Assembly: GCF_000013885.1 (NCBI RefSeq)
Contig: NC_007960.1
Coordinates: 124,001-188,000, forward strand
Direction: 5' to 3'
Length of the DNA stretch: 64,000 bases
Origin: Nitrobacter hamburgensis X14
GTDB lineage: Bacteria; Pseudomonadota; Alphaproteobacteria; Rhizobiales; Xanthobacteraceae
In this document: piece after piece, positions 1 through 8,037 of the stretch
How the letters are laid out: each line of letters starts with the position of its first letter
Position numbering within the stretch: position 1 is the stretch's first letter
Notes under the pieces: model-generated
What the model was told of the DNA's origin: nothing
What the model saw: the letters and a program-made list of their open reading frames with translations, nothing else
The model's database searches: none
Program-made: the position numbers and the translations under genes

Positions 1-1430
1 CGGACAAGGATGCACTCCGTGCCCTCGTCGAGAACGTTGCGCGCGAGGGCATGAACCCGGTCGACCTGTGGCGTTCGATCGAGCGGCTGGTCGGGCTCGG
101 CTGGACCGAGGAATCGATCGCCATCGCGCTCGCCCAGTCCGTGCGTCAGGTCCGCAAGCTGCGACTCCTGGCGAACGTCCTGCCGGCGATGCTCGACCAA
201 ATGGCTCGCGGGGACATGCCGAGCGAGCAGCAGCTCCGCATTATCGCGGCCGCGGCCGACGAGGAACAGGGCGAGGTCTGGAAGAAGCATAAGCCCAAGA
301 AGGGACAGCCGACCGTCTCCTGGAGCGAGGTCGCGCGCGCTCTGACACGCACCCGCATGTATGCGCGTGACGCGAGCTTCGACGATGATCTCGCCAAAGC
401 CTACGGCATCGTCTGGCAGGAGGACCTGTTCGCGCCGGCTAACGAGGACAGCCGGTACACGACCGATGTCGAGGCCTTTCTCGGCGCCCAGCACGAATGG
501 ATGGCCAATCATCTGCCGAAGCGTGGCGCCATCATCGAGGTCAACGAATGGGGCCAGCCGAAACTGCCGGCGAAGGCCGAGCGCGTGTATGGCAAGCCTG
601 GCAAATCCGACCACGTCGGCATGTATCTCGACCGCAGTGGCAAGGTCGAGACGGTCGCCTATCGGGTCCCGAAGCCGGACAAGAAGACCAAGGGCGCCCC
701 GGCCGAAAGCGACGACGCAGCCGCGGTGGCGAAGCCAAGGCCAGACGTGACGCGCAAGGGGTGCGAGATGATCGGCGACATTCGCACCGATGCGCTGCAC
801 GAAGCGCTCGGCCGTGCGCCCATCGAGGAGGACACTCTTCTTGCCCTGCTCGTTCTGGCCTTCGCCGGTCAGAACGTCAGCATCGCCTCGGGTGCATCGG
901 ACAATCCCTACGGCCATGCACGGGTCGAGCGGCACGTCGTTCGGCTCATCTCGCAAGAGGGCAAGCTCGACTTCGACCGGGAGACCCTGCACCAGGTCGC
1001 CCGGTCCGTCCTGAGCGATGTGCTTTCGTGCCGTGAGAACCGCTCGGACAGCGGCGTCATCGCGCGCATCGCCGGCGAAGCGATCGGCGCGGACGCCTTC
1101 CTGCCGAACATGGGCACGGAGGAATTTCTGTCCTGCCTCTCGCGTTCCGCGCTCGAGGGCGCCTGCGCGGGAACGTCCGTCCTGCCTCGCCCTCGAGTCA
1201 AGGACACCAGGGCCGAGCTGGTGAAGCACTTCGCCGATGGCCAGTTCGTTCATCCGAGCGCGCTGTTCGCCCCGCCGCTCGAGACCGTCACGGCGTGGGT
1301 TGGACGCTTCTCCGGCGACACCGATCCGGACGATGAACGCGATGGACCGTCGGACGAGTCCGACGCCCAGGCCGAGGACACAGGGGCGGACGACGACACG
1401 CCCGCTGGCTTCGCCGAGGCCGCCGAATAA
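1..1430 (+). CDS. ParB-like partition/nuclease-family protein, 5' end outside window
   Basis: The reading frame is open from base 3, so the start lies upstream; the first visible Met is at base 51 and about 475 residues are visible. The visible N-terminal part (LVENVAREGMNPVDLW, then GLGWTEESIAIALAQSVRQVRKLRLLANVLPAML) has the look of the helix-turn-helix segment of plasmid ParB/RepB/Spo0J proteins, where the central domain recognises DNA. The rest is low-complexity and acidic near the C-terminus (about residues 440-470). It heads a row of small plasmid genes and ends at a strong terminator. ParB-like proteins of this size next to ArdC and DUF736 are common in plasmid transfer-associated blocks. 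Whether it acts in partition or as a nuclease cannot be told, because the catalytic N-terminal ParB fold is missing from the window. Confidence 0.75.
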   Translation, partial: DKDALRALVENVAREGMNPVDLWRSIERLVGLGWTEESIAIALAQSVRQVRKLRLLANVLPAMLDQMARGDMPSEQQLRIIAAAADEEQGEVWKKHKPKKGQPTVSWSEVARALTRTRMYARDASFDDDLAKAYGIVWQEDLFAPANEDSRYTTDVEAFLGAQHEWMANHLPKRGAIIEVNEWGQPKLPAKAERVYGKPGKSDHVGMYLDRSGKVETVAYRVPKPDKKTKGAPAESDDAAAVAKPRPDVTRKGCEMIGDIRTDALHEALGRAPIEEDTLLALLVLAFAGQNVSIASGASDNPYGHARVERHVVRLISQEGKLDFDRETLHQVARSVLSDVLSCRENRSDSGVIARIAGEAIGADAFLPNMGTEEFLSCLSRSALEGACAGTSVLPRPRVKDTRAELVKHFADGQFVHPSALFAPPLETVTAWVGRFSGDTDPDDERDGPSDESDAQAEDTGADDDTPAGFAEAAE

Positions 1431-1457
1431 CGGCTGTCTTGCCTTTTCCAACGATCC

Positions 1458-1492
1458 CCGCCGCCGGCCCCCAGCCGGCGGCGGTTCTGTTT
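1458..1492 (+). terminator. Rho-independent terminator after the ParB-like gene
   Basis: An 11-bp perfect GC stem (CCGCCGCCGGC / GCCGGCGGCGG, loop cccca) is followed by a T-rich run (ttctgtttct). It lies 28 bp after the stop codon of the ParB-like gene. Confidence 0.8.
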
Positions 1493-1516
1493 CTCCATCA
1501 CCGACAGGAGGACATC

Positions 1517-1990
1517 ATGTCCGCGCAATCGATCTATGACCAAGCGCCGATCGGCGCGCTCATCCGCTATTCGGATGGCACGCCGCGGCCGCCGCAGCGA
1601 TTCAAGAACAAACTTGCGGCCTGGGAGAGCAACAACAATGTCGGACGTCTCGTCCGCAAAGCCGAGTCCCACACAATCGGCAACCACACGACACCGGCGA
1701 GTTTCACTCTGCACCAGGGCGACTTCGGCAGCGCCGGCGTCGTGGTGCTCAAGGTCTTCAAGACCTTTTCCGTGGGTTCGCCATTGGCATTCACCATCGT
1801 GGAACGGCCGGCGCCCGGGATGGTGCGTGTTCTTGATCGCACTGGTGGGCGCGCCGAGCTCCTCCACCTCGCAGCCGATCGCGCGGCGGCGCAAGCCTGG
1901 CTCGCCTCGCATCGCTATTCCGATGCCGTGCTCGACGAGGTCATCGATGACGATACGGCGGCAGGCTCTGGCGAAGGGAGGGCGGCATGA
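1517..1990 (+). CDS. Conserved plasmid hypothetical protein, 157 aa
   Basis: I do not recognise the family. The ATG at 1517 is preceded by a good ribosome binding site (AGGAGG, 6 bp upstream), so an earlier in-frame ATG at 1439, which falls in the preceding terminator region, is rejected. The protein is soluble, with no signal peptide or membrane segment, and ends in an acidic tail (DEVIDDDTAAGSGEG). Its stop overlaps the ATG of the next gene by 4 bp (ATGA), so translation of the two is probably coupled. Confidence 0.7.
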   Translation: MSAQSIYDQAPIGALIRYSDGTPRPPQRFKNKLAAWESNNNVGRLVRKAESHTIGNHTTPASFTLHQGDFGSAGVVVLKVFKTFSVGSPLAFTIVERPAPGMVRVLDRTGGRAELLHLAADRAAAQAWLASHRYSDAVLDEVIDDDTAAGSGEGRAA

Positions 1991-2859
1991 CCGCGCCTCG
2001 GACCTGTGATCAGGCCAACCATCCCACCCCCGCCGCGGCGGGGGTTTTGTTTACCCGAACCCATGACGGTCTTCTCGTCGCCAAGATCCGCGACAACGCC
2101 TTCGCGATGATGCCAGCCAGAAACGACCGGTATTATCTCGCCTCCGCCTGGCGGCTGTCGCGGCCGATGGAAGAATGGTCACGCGGCGATTTCTACGGTC
2201 ATGGCGGCGAACTCGCGGACGAAGCCGCTTTCCGCGCCCGCGTCCATGAGAATGCCGAGCACCAGCGCCAGCGCGCCGCCCTCGGGCGTCGAGAAATCCG
2301 CAGCGGGGCGAACACGCCGTGGGGCGCTTCGCAATGCGTAACCGTCTACGCGGACGGCGTCGTCTCTCACTCAACCGCCGGACACGGCGGCTTTCATCTC
2401 GATGCCGCGCGCAATGCAAAGGTACACCCTGCCTTTCGCGCGCGTGGCGGCTGGTACGAAGAGGATTGCGCGTGGGCGACTGTCGCGCAAGCGTTTCCGG
2501 AATTGTTCACCGACTTCGAACGGCGTTGCGCCGATCAAACCATCCGCGACTGGTATCCCGACGCCTGGGAGACGATTCACGGACGTCCACTTCTGCCGGG
2601 AGAATCTCACGAGAAGGATCGCCAGGCCTTCGAGCGAGATCATGCCTCCGACTGGATCGTGATCTCGGCGATCCGCTCCGATCACCATCGTGGCATGACA
2701 GAATGCGTCGCCACGCTCGGCGGCGATCGCCGTGCGGCCGAGCAGCGGCGCTATCTCGTGCCGTCCGACGAATATCACCTCGGCCGATTTGGCTTCGTGA
2801 TCAATGAGGCGCGCCACCGACTCTACGGCGGTCCTTCCAACTTCGTCGGATGGAGGTGA
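1987..2859 (+). CDS. DUF7007 domain-containing protein
   Basis: The central part (about residues 100-180, including PWGASQCVTVYADGVVSHST and AGHGGFHLD) matches my memory of the DUF7007 domain of rhizobial plasmid proteins; its function is unknown. The whole protein is 290 aa if translation starts at the ATG overlapping the upstream stop. A perfect 18-bp palindrome followed by TTTTGTTT lies inside codons 14-22, which looks like a terminator. The true start could therefore be later, for example Met-Met at 2107, or the hairpin could act as an attenuator. The gene continues the small-gene cluster 1517-3718 with no room for other promoters. Confidence 0.7.
   Translation: MTAPRTCDQANHPTPAAAGVLFTRTHDGLLVAKIRDNAFAMMPARNDRYYLASAWRLSRPMEEWSRGDFYGHGGELADEAAFRARVHENAEHQRQRAALGRREIRSGANTPWGASQCVTVYADGVVSHSTAGHGGFHLDAARNAKVHPAFRARGGWYEEDCAWATVAQAFPELFTDFERRCADQTIRDWYPDAWETIHGRPLLPGESHEKDRQAFERDHASDWIVISAIRSDHHRGMTECVATLGGDRRAAEQRRYLVPSDEYHLGRFGFVINEARHRLYGGPSNFVGWR
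2027..2052 (+). terminator. Terminator-like hairpin inside the 5' end of the DUF7007 gene
   Basis: CCCCCGCCG/CGGCGGGGG is a perfect palindrome followed directly by TTTTGTTT. It sits 37 bp after the stop of the upstream gene, where a terminator for that gene would be expected, but within the downstream reading frame. Confidence 0.6.
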
Positions 2860-2862
2860 CCC

Positions 2863-3066
2863 ATGCCTTGGCGCCTCATCGCCAAAGCCTTCGGCTGGCG
2901 CACGGCCACCGACGAGGACGGCGCGACGCCCATCCTCGTCGTCTGGCATCCCCGCCTCAGACGGCATTTTACCGGTTCCGAAGCCTGGAAGCGCGCCGTG
3001 CGTCTGTCTATCCACGCGCCGCAACCTTACCCGGTCGACGCCGACAGAAAGGAGATTCAGTCATGA
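2863..3066 (+). CDS. Small hypothetical protein, 67 aa
   Basis: The ATG follows the DUF7007 stop by 3 bp, and the upstream GGAGG (in ggatggaggtgacccatg) is well placed. The protein is basic and aromatic-rich (MPWRLIAKAFGWRTATDEDG) with no recognisable domain. Its last codons overlap the ATG of the next gene by 4 bp, so it belongs to the same translationally coupled row. Confidence 0.6.
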   Translation: MPWRLIAKAFGWRTATDEDGATPILVVWHPRLRRHFTGSEAWKRAVRLSIHAPQPYPVDADRKEIQS

Positions 3067-3314
3067 AGGCCTACCTTGTCGCCGTGAATCTCCTCGTGCA
3101 GGCGCATCATCGTCCCGAGAGCGCCATCGCCGACGCGCTCAATGGCATCTTGACGCCGGATATGCACAAACATGCCGGCAGCAATTCAGCGCTTATCGAC
3201 TGGGCGATCGCCGGTGACGACATTGCATCATCCATCGCCGGGGTCTCGTTCTCCGATGACTACATGCCGGGCGTGTCGGCCTTCCCGTTATGGCCCACGG
3301 GGACGGTGCGATGA
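3063..3314 (+). CDS. Small hypothetical protein, 83 aa
   Basis: The start at 3063 overlaps the previous stop (TCATGA) and has an AAGGAG site 8 bp upstream. The sequence (MKAYLVAVNLLVQAHHRPESAIADALNG) suggests a compact soluble fold with no signal peptide. Proteins of this size with a similar start are common on alphaproteobacterial plasmids, but I cannot assign a function. Its stop overlaps the next ATG by 4 bp. Confidence 0.6.
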   Translation: MKAYLVAVNLLVQAHHRPESAIADALNGILTPDMHKHAGSNSALIDWAIAGDDIASSIAGVSFSDDYMPGVSAFPLWPTGTVR

Positions 3315-3718
3315 ACGAGCTCCCGGAACGACGCGTCCTGCTCGCGCGCATGGAAGTCGCGCAAGCCGAGACGCAGCGCCATCTCGGCATCATCGAGCGT
3401 CAGATCGCAGCACGCGCCGAACGTCTGACGATCACCGATCGGGCGAAGCGCCGGCACCACGGCCGTGGCGCATCGAACTGGACAAACGCCGATGAGCGGC
3501 TGTTTCAGGAGCATGTCGCGGAGCTCACGCTGGCCCGTCGCGTCGAGATCGACGCCCTCACGCGCAAGCTCGAACGGCAGGACCAGGCGATTGCCGAGTT
3601 TCGGTCGCGCCAACACGCTTACGCTGCATGGAGGTCAGCAGCGGAAGCGCCGGGCTCTTCAGGGTGCGAACGGAACGTGCGAACGCTTGGTGCTGACGAG
3701 GAGGGCTCGCCGGTCTGA
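3311..3718 (+). CDS. Coiled-coil hypothetical protein, 135 aa
   Basis: The start is fixed by the ATGA overlap with the preceding gene. The first 100 residues are charged and helix-forming (RRVLLARMEVAQAETQRHLGIIERQIAARAERL, then LARRVEIDALTRKLERQDQAI), consistent with a short coiled coil. The C-terminal 30 residues look unstructured. It is the last gene of the coupled row and is followed by a large inverted repeat. Confidence 0.6.
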   Translation: MNELPERRVLLARMEVAQAETQRHLGIIERQIAARAERLTITDRAKRRHHGRGASNWTNADERLFQEHVAELTLARRVEIDALTRKLERQDQAIAEFRSRQHAYAAWRSAAEAPGSSGCERNVRTLGADEEGSPV

Positions 3719-3750
3719 CACGACCTCTCACGGTTTTGGCCGCAGCCCAG

Positions 3751-3988
3751 CCCTTGGCCGTCACCCCCTCGATTTGTGCTGCGGTCTGAACCGGCCGCGG
3801 TCCGCTTCAAGGGCAAGTCGCAAGCGAGCGGCGGCCGCCGTCTCGTCATGGGGGGCCGCGTCCTTCGCAGGCCTGAAGGCCCGCTCGTCCGCAACCCGCC
3901 CATGCTCGCCTTGGCAGCCACCGCCCCCTGAAGCGGACCGCTGAAGCCGGTTCCGGTCGACCGCACCCGAGGGGGTGACGGCCAAGGG
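3751..3988. repeat. Large inverted repeat (21-bp perfect outer arms)
   Basis: Bases 3751-3771 and 3968-3988 are perfect reverse complements (21 bp, containing TTGGCCGTCACCCCC). Inside them a second pair of imperfect arms occurs: GCGGTCCGCTTCAAGGG near 3798 against CCCCCTGAAGCGGACCGC near 3925, with an AACCGG block on both sides. Together the arms could fold about 240 bases of single-stranded DNA or RNA into one long hairpin. It fills the gap between two genes and lies upstream of the gene at 4030. No protein is supported here. Confidence 0.8.
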
Positions 3989-4029
3989 CCCGATCACTTC
4001 CCAAGGCGAAACCGAGAAAGGATCTCATC

Positions 4030-4617
4030 ATGACCAAGACCGCCCGTTCCCCTCGCGCCTCCGCCCGCGTCATCCCGCTTCGCCGCGCCACGACCCTCGA
4101 AATGGTCCGCCTCGCCTGCCCAGACTCCGCCCAGGCGCTCCGCATCTCCGAGAGCTTCGGCCTCGCGATCCTCGACAGCGACGGCATCCGCGACCTGCAC
4201 GAACGGCTCATCGTCGAGACCGCCGACGCCCTCAAGGACGGGCTCAGCGACCGTGCGATGGAAATCCATCTGCAGCGCATCGTCGGCTCCTATGTTGGCT
4301 CTGCCCACGGCGCTGGCCAGTTCTACTCACGCGCCGTAACCGAGGCGCGCGACGCGACCGCCAAGCTCGCCAACGACCTGCGCGACGAGGATCTTGACGG
4401 TCCGGTCGGCTTCGACAGCCAGTCGCAGCGCAAGCGCGAGTTCGCCGCCGACATGGGCCTGCAGGCACACGCACTCCGCATGGCGGCCGAGGGCGCCGTC
4501 GCGGCCTACGAGCAGGTTATCGGCGAGGCCTGGAAGCCCTTCGAGCGGCAGATCGAACACGCCGGTGAAACCGTCACCAAGAAGGCGGCCGTGGCCCAGA
4601 TGGCGGCTTTCGAGTAG
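4030..4617 (+). CDS. Conserved plasmid hypothetical protein, 195 aa
   Basis: The ATG has a weak AAGGA site (gaaaggatctcatcatg). The protein is mostly helical and acidic, with no signal peptide or membrane segment and a basic N-terminus (MTKTARSPRASARVIPLRRATT). The family is not recognised. It is monocistronic: a large inverted repeat precedes it and two back-to-back terminators follow. The position between the coupled small-gene row and ardC is consistent with a leading-region gene expressed on plasmid entry, which is inference from context only. Confidence 0.65.
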   Translation: MTKTARSPRASARVIPLRRATTLEMVRLACPDSAQALRISESFGLAILDSDGIRDLHERLIVETADALKDGLSDRAMEIHLQRIVGSYVGSAHGAGQFYSRAVTEARDATAKLANDLRDEDLDGPVGFDSQSQRKREFAADMGLQAHALRMAAEGAVAAYEQVIGEAWKPFERQIEHAGETVTKKAAVAQMAAFE

Positions 4618-4624
4618 CCGTCAC

Positions 4625-4648
4625 GGCGGGGCTTCAGCCCCGCCTTTT
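4625..4648 (+). terminator. Rho-independent terminator
   Basis: GGCGGGGCT/AGCCCCGCC stem with a 2-base loop and TTTT, 8 bp after the stop of the gene at 4030. Confidence 0.85.
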
Positions 4649-4665
4649 CGACGTCGCAACTTCGT

Positions 4666-4693
4666 GGGCCGGTCGTAAGACCGGCCCTTTTTT
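4666..4693 (+). terminator. Second, tandem terminator
   Basis: GGGCCGGTC/GACCGGCCC stem (loop gtaa) followed by TTTTTT. It is the second terminator in 45 bp, which isolates ardC from upstream transcription. Confidence 0.85.
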
Positions 4694-4905
4694 GTCGCTG
4701 GCGGAATCAAGCAAAATAAGAACCACGCATCGCGCCAGTCGGCCCCTCCCGGTCCGTGGTCCTGCGGCGGATGTGCGCACGCGCAACGGCTTCGCCGTCC
4801 TCCGCTGCGCTGCGGCCCTGTCGGGTGCGCGAGCGCCTTATCCGCCGCTGCGCCCCCCCGCGAGGGGCCGCGACTGGCGCGGCCTTCGAAACGGAGGTCC
4901 TGGAA
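4694..4905 (+). promoter_or_regulatory. GC-rich structured leader of ardC
   Basis: The 212 bp between terminator and ardC hold no convincing gene. They contain the block CTGCGCTGCGGCCCTGTCGG (near 4806), which recurs almost unchanged before the DUF736 gene (CTGCGTTGCGGCCCTTCGG near 6400), and local hairpins such as GGGGCCGCGACTGGCGCGGCC. A similar GC-rich leader precedes ssb. The ribosome site GGAGG is at about 4894. Confidence 0.5.
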
Positions 4906-5832
4906 ATGAGCAGGAAGGAAGACAACCCGCGCGCCGACATTTACGCGCGCATCACCGATCGCATCGTTGCCGATCTCGAACGCGGTGTCCGTCCCTGGGT
5001 CAAGCCATGGAACGCAGCCAACGCGGCTGGACGCATCACGCGGCCGCTACGCCACAACGGCATGCCCTATCAGGGCATCAACGTCGTGCTGCTCTGGTCG
5101 GAAGCGGTCGCGCGCGGCTTCACGTCGCCGATCTGGATGACCTTCAAGCAGTCACTCGAACTCGGCGGTCACGTCCGCAAAGGCGAGAGCGGAACGATGG
5201 TGGTCTATGCCAACAAGATCACCAAGACCGAGACCGATGAGCATGGCGACGAAGTCGAACGCGCCATTCCATTCCTGCGCGCCTATACGGTGTTCTGCGT
5301 CGATCAGATCGAGAATCTGCCGGATCACTATTATGGGCGTCCGGCTCCGAGCATCGCGCCGGCGCAGCGTCTCGCGCAGGTGGACGCCTTCTTCGCCAAC
5401 ACCGACGCGACCATCCGGCACGGCGGCGACAAGGCGTTCTTCGCCCCGTCGCTCGACCTCATTCAGATGCCGCCGTTTGAAAGTTTCCGCGATGCCGAGA
5501 GCTACGCCGCCACGCTCGCACATGAATGTGTACATTGGACTGCGCCGGCGCATCGCGCCAATCGCGATCTCAGCCGCTATGCGAAGGATCGCAGCGAACG
5601 CGCCCGCGAAGAACTCGTGGCGGAACTTGGCGCATGTTTCCTCAGCGCCGATCTCGGCATTGTGCCGGAACTCGAGCCGCGCGCCGATCACGCGAGCTAC
5701 CTGGCGTCGTGGTTGGAGGTCCTGTCCAACGACAAGCGTTTCATCTTCAGCGCGGCCGCGCTCGCGCAGCGCGCTGTCGCCTACCTGCACGATCTTCAAC
5801 CGAAGCCGGCCGAGATCGACGAAGCAGCATGA
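4906..5832 (+). CDS. ardC: ArdC-family antirestriction protein
   Basis: ArdC protects incoming plasmid DNA from host restriction. The protein has 308 aa. Residues 10-130 (YARITDRIVADLERGVRPWVKPW, then NVVLLW and FTSPIWMTFKQ) are the N-terminal ssDNA-binding domain (DUF1738). The C-terminal part carries a zinc-metallopeptidase motif, HECVHW, at residues 206-211, with a downstream Glu-rich helix (REELVAELGACFL) that should supply the third ligand. The length fits the family. The ATG at 4906 has GGAGG upstream; the open frame runs 150 bp further back, but only through the structured leader. It is flanked by terminators on both sides, so it is transcribed alone, as befits an early-entry gene. Confidence 0.93.
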   Translation: MSRKEDNPRADIYARITDRIVADLERGVRPWVKPWNAANAAGRITRPLRHNGMPYQGINVVLLWSEAVARGFTSPIWMTFKQSLELGGHVRKGESGTMVVYANKITKTETDEHGDEVERAIPFLRAYTVFCVDQIENLPDHYYGRPAPSIAPAQRLAQVDAFFANTDATIRHGGDKAFFAPSLDLIQMPPFESFRDAESYAATLAHECVHWTAPAHRANRDLSRYAKDRSERAREELVAELGACFLSADLGIVPELEPRADHASYLASWLEVLSNDKRFIFSAAALAQRAVAYLHDLQPKPAEIDEAA

Positions 5833-5890
5833 AGCGCTAGCGCTCCGCGCGTTGGTCGCGTGTGCTTGATCGTTCATTTTTCTCGAGATC

Positions 5891-5925
5891 AATAAGGCCC
5901 CGCCGTGCGGCGGGGCCGCCTTATT
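5891..5925. terminator. Bidirectional-type terminator after ardC
   Basis: AATAAGG-CCCCGCCG-tg-CGGCGGGG-(ccg)-CCTTATT forms a long near-perfect stem flanked by A and T tracts, 58 bp after the ardC stop. Confidence 0.75.
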
Positions 5926-6499
5926 GCGTGCATCGTCATGCGTATGCCGTCGACCGGAGATGGTGGTCCTTCCCGCCACCTGGCCGAGCCGTGCCGGCGA
6001 GATCAGGTGGGTACGTGTCGCCAGGCTGTCCGATCTGTCGGGCTGTCCTAGGCCGACGGTCTTCCCGCCGCGGCCGAGTCCTGGTGCCTCCCGATCTGCC
6101 GTCCGGGCTCTCTTGTGATGGCTGGGCCGGAGAACCCTTCAGCGGTGTGTATGCGAGTCTCTTTCATCGTGCCCGGGACCGTCGCCATGCGGTGTGGCGT
6201 GCCTGTCGCTCAGTCGTGTCCGCATCGTTCGGCCTGACGCGCCCAATGCGTCCTCGATTTGGCATGTCTAACCGAAGGCCGTCGTCGCTGCGCTCCGTCT
6301 CGCTCTCAAGACCGCAACGGCCGTTCTCAGCTTTCTTCCCCTGGCCGCTTCGCGTCCATTCCTCGCGAGACAAGAAAGCCTCGCCCTGGCCGCCCTCCAC
6401 TGCGTTGCGGCCCTTCGGGTGCAGCCCGATCGCCTTCGGTCAACGACTGCCATCGAGGTCGCGATGGTCGCGGCCCGAGAAACGAAAGAGAGCACGAAC
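5926..6499 (+). promoter_or_regulatory. Long structured leader of the DUF736 gene (no gene seen)
   Basis: This 574-bp stretch has open frames, but none with recognisable protein sequence or a proper start. It is GC-rich and contains the block CTGCGTTGCGGCCCTTCGG (near 6400), also present in the ardC leader, and several short hairpins. I read it as an untranslated leader or promoter region rather than coding DNA. Confidence 0.45.
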
Positions 6500-6814
6500 A
6501 TGGCTACCATCGGCAACTTCACCGTCAACGGCAACGGCTTCGTCGGCACCGTCAAGACCCTCGCCCTCGGCACCGTGAAGGCGAAGATCGTCCCGGCCGA
6601 GCGCAGCTCGGACAAGGCCCCGGACTACCGGATCTTCGCGGGCACCATCGAGTTCGGCGCCGCGTGGAAGAAGAAGTCCCAGGAGCAGAACCGAGACTAC
6701 CTCTCGGTCAAGCTGGACGACCCGAGCTTCCCGGCTCCGATTTACGCCACGCTGGTCGAGGTGGAAGGCGAGGAAGGCCACTCGCTCATCTGGTCTCGTC
6801 CGAACCGCGACTGA
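6500..6814 (+). CDS. DUF736 family protein
   Basis: 104 aa. MATIGNFTVNGNGFVGTVKT at the start and DYLSVKLDDPSFPAPIYATL near residues 68-87 are hallmark segments of DUF736, a small plasmid-borne family often next to ardC, parA and conjugation genes in alphaproteobacteria. Its biochemical role is unknown. The ATG follows GAAAGAGAG, a modest ribosome site. It is a single-gene unit between the long leader and a strong terminator. Confidence 0.92.
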   Translation: MATIGNFTVNGNGFVGTVKTLALGTVKAKIVPAERSSDKAPDYRIFAGTIEFGAAWKKKSQEQNRDYLSVKLDDPSFPAPIYATLVEVEGEEGHSLIWSRPNRD

Positions 6815-6825
6815 GCGAACAGTCC

Positions 6826-6853
6826 GGCCCCGCCGTCGATCGGCGGGGCCTTT
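6826..6853 (+). terminator. Terminator of the DUF736 gene
   Basis: GGCCCCGCCG/CGGCGGGGCC, loop tcgat, then TTT; 12 bp after the stop codon. It forms the first part of a repeat seen again at 8877. Confidence 0.8.
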
Positions 6854-6936
6854 CCATGGAGGCAGTCCCGGCTTCGAAGAATGACGCGGATCGTAGCGCT
6901 GCACCGGCGCCCGCCGGATGGAGCGCGCGCAGAGAC
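6826..6936. repeat. Repeat copy A (terminator plus about 80 bp)
   Basis: A GC hairpin followed by ccatggaggcagt and about 70 further bases, ending in cgcagagac, recurs at 8877-8990 with roughly 80-85% identity by eye. Copy A ends about 60 bp before the luciferase-like gene. Confidence 0.7.
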
Positions 6937-6996
6937 TACCGCTTTCGATATTCTGCTCTTGCTCCCATGCGTAAGCCATCGTTAGGCTGTGTTCTT

Positions 6997-8019
6997 ATGA
7001 AGAAGATCGGATTCTTGTCGTTCGGGCACTGGACGCCTTCGTCGCAATCGCAAACGCGATCGGCGGCCGACGCGCTGCTGCAATCCATCGATCTGGCCGT
7101 CGCGGCTGAGGCGCTTGGCGCAGACGGCGCCTATTTCCGCGTTCACCACTTTGCCCGCCAGCTCGCTTCGCCTTTCCCGCTACTGGCGGCCGTCGGCGCC
7201 AAGACCAGCCGCATCGAGATCGGCACGGCGGTCATCGACATGCGCTATGAGAACCCGCACTACATGGTCGAGGATGCCGGGGCGGCCGACCTCATTGCCG
7301 GCGGGCGGCTGCAATTGGGGATCAGCCGGGGCTCGCCCGAACAGGTGATCGATGGCTGGCGCTACTTTGGCTACCAGCCGGCAGAAGGGCAGAGCGACGC
7401 CGATATGGGCCGGCGTCACGCGGAGGTGTTCCTCGACTTACTTCGCGGCGAAGGGTTTGCGCAGCCCAATCCGCGACCGATGTTTTCAAATCCGCCGGGC
7501 CTGCTGCGTGTCGAGCCCCATTCAGATGGTCTGCGCGGCCGCATCTGGTGGGGAGCCAGCTCTAACGCTACCGCGATTTGGGCGGCGAAGCTCGGGATGA
7601 ATTTGCAGAGCTCGACCCTCAAGAATGACGAGACCGGAGAGCCTTTTCATATGCAGCAGGCCGCCCAGATCCGGGCCTTCCGCGCTGCCTGGAAGGAGAC
7701 CGGCCATATCCGCGAGCCGCGAGTCTCGGTGAGCCGCAGCATCTTTGCGCTGCTGGATGATCGCGATCGCGCCTACTTCGGTCGTGGCGGCGAGGAAAAG
7801 GACCAGGTCGGCTTCATCGATGAGAAGACAAGAGCGATCTTCGGTCGAAGCTATGCCGCCGAGCCGGACGTCCTCATCGAGCAACTCAAGACCGACGAGG
7901 CGATTGCCGAGGCGGACACGCTGCTCCTGACCGCGCCGAACCAATTGGGCGTCGCCTACAATACGCATGTGATCGAGGCGATACTGGCCCATGTCGCGCC
8001 GGCGCTCGGCTGGCGCTGA
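6997..8019 (+). CDS. LLM-class flavin-dependent oxidoreductase
   Basis: 340 aa, bacterial luciferase-like fold. MKKIGFLSFGHWTP starts strand 1; EALGADGAYFRVHHFARQLASPFPLLAAVGAKTSRIEIGTA is the classic pattern of LLM monooxygenases, which use reduced FMN supplied by a partner reductase. The substrate cannot be predicted. No strong ribosome site is seen before the ATG at 6997; the frame is open far upstream, but that part reads through the DUF736 leader in another frame and is not coding. No neighbour suggests a pathway, so this is probably metabolic cargo. Confidence 0.85.
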   Translation: MKKIGFLSFGHWTPSSQSQTRSAADALLQSIDLAVAAEALGADGAYFRVHHFARQLASPFPLLAAVGAKTSRIEIGTAVIDMRYENPHYMVEDAGAADLIAGGRLQLGISRGSPEQVIDGWRYFGYQPAEGQSDADMGRRHAEVFLDLLRGEGFAQPNPRPMFSNPPGLLRVEPHSDGLRGRIWWGASSNATAIWAAKLGMNLQSSTLKNDETGEPFHMQQAAQIRAFRAAWKETGHIREPRVSVSRSIFALLDDRDRAYFGRGGEEKDQVGFIDEKTRAIFGRSYAAEPDVLIEQLKTDEAIAEADTLLLTAPNQLGVAYNTHVIEAILAHVAPALGWR

Positions 8020-8037
8020 CGCCGGCTTATCCGCGCT

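Noticed and set aside
5862..6578. Open frame of 238 codons between ardC and DUF736
   Set aside because: Overlaps the start of DUF736 in another frame, has Arg/Ser/Pro-rich composition typical of non-coding GC-rich DNA, and lacks a ribosome site.
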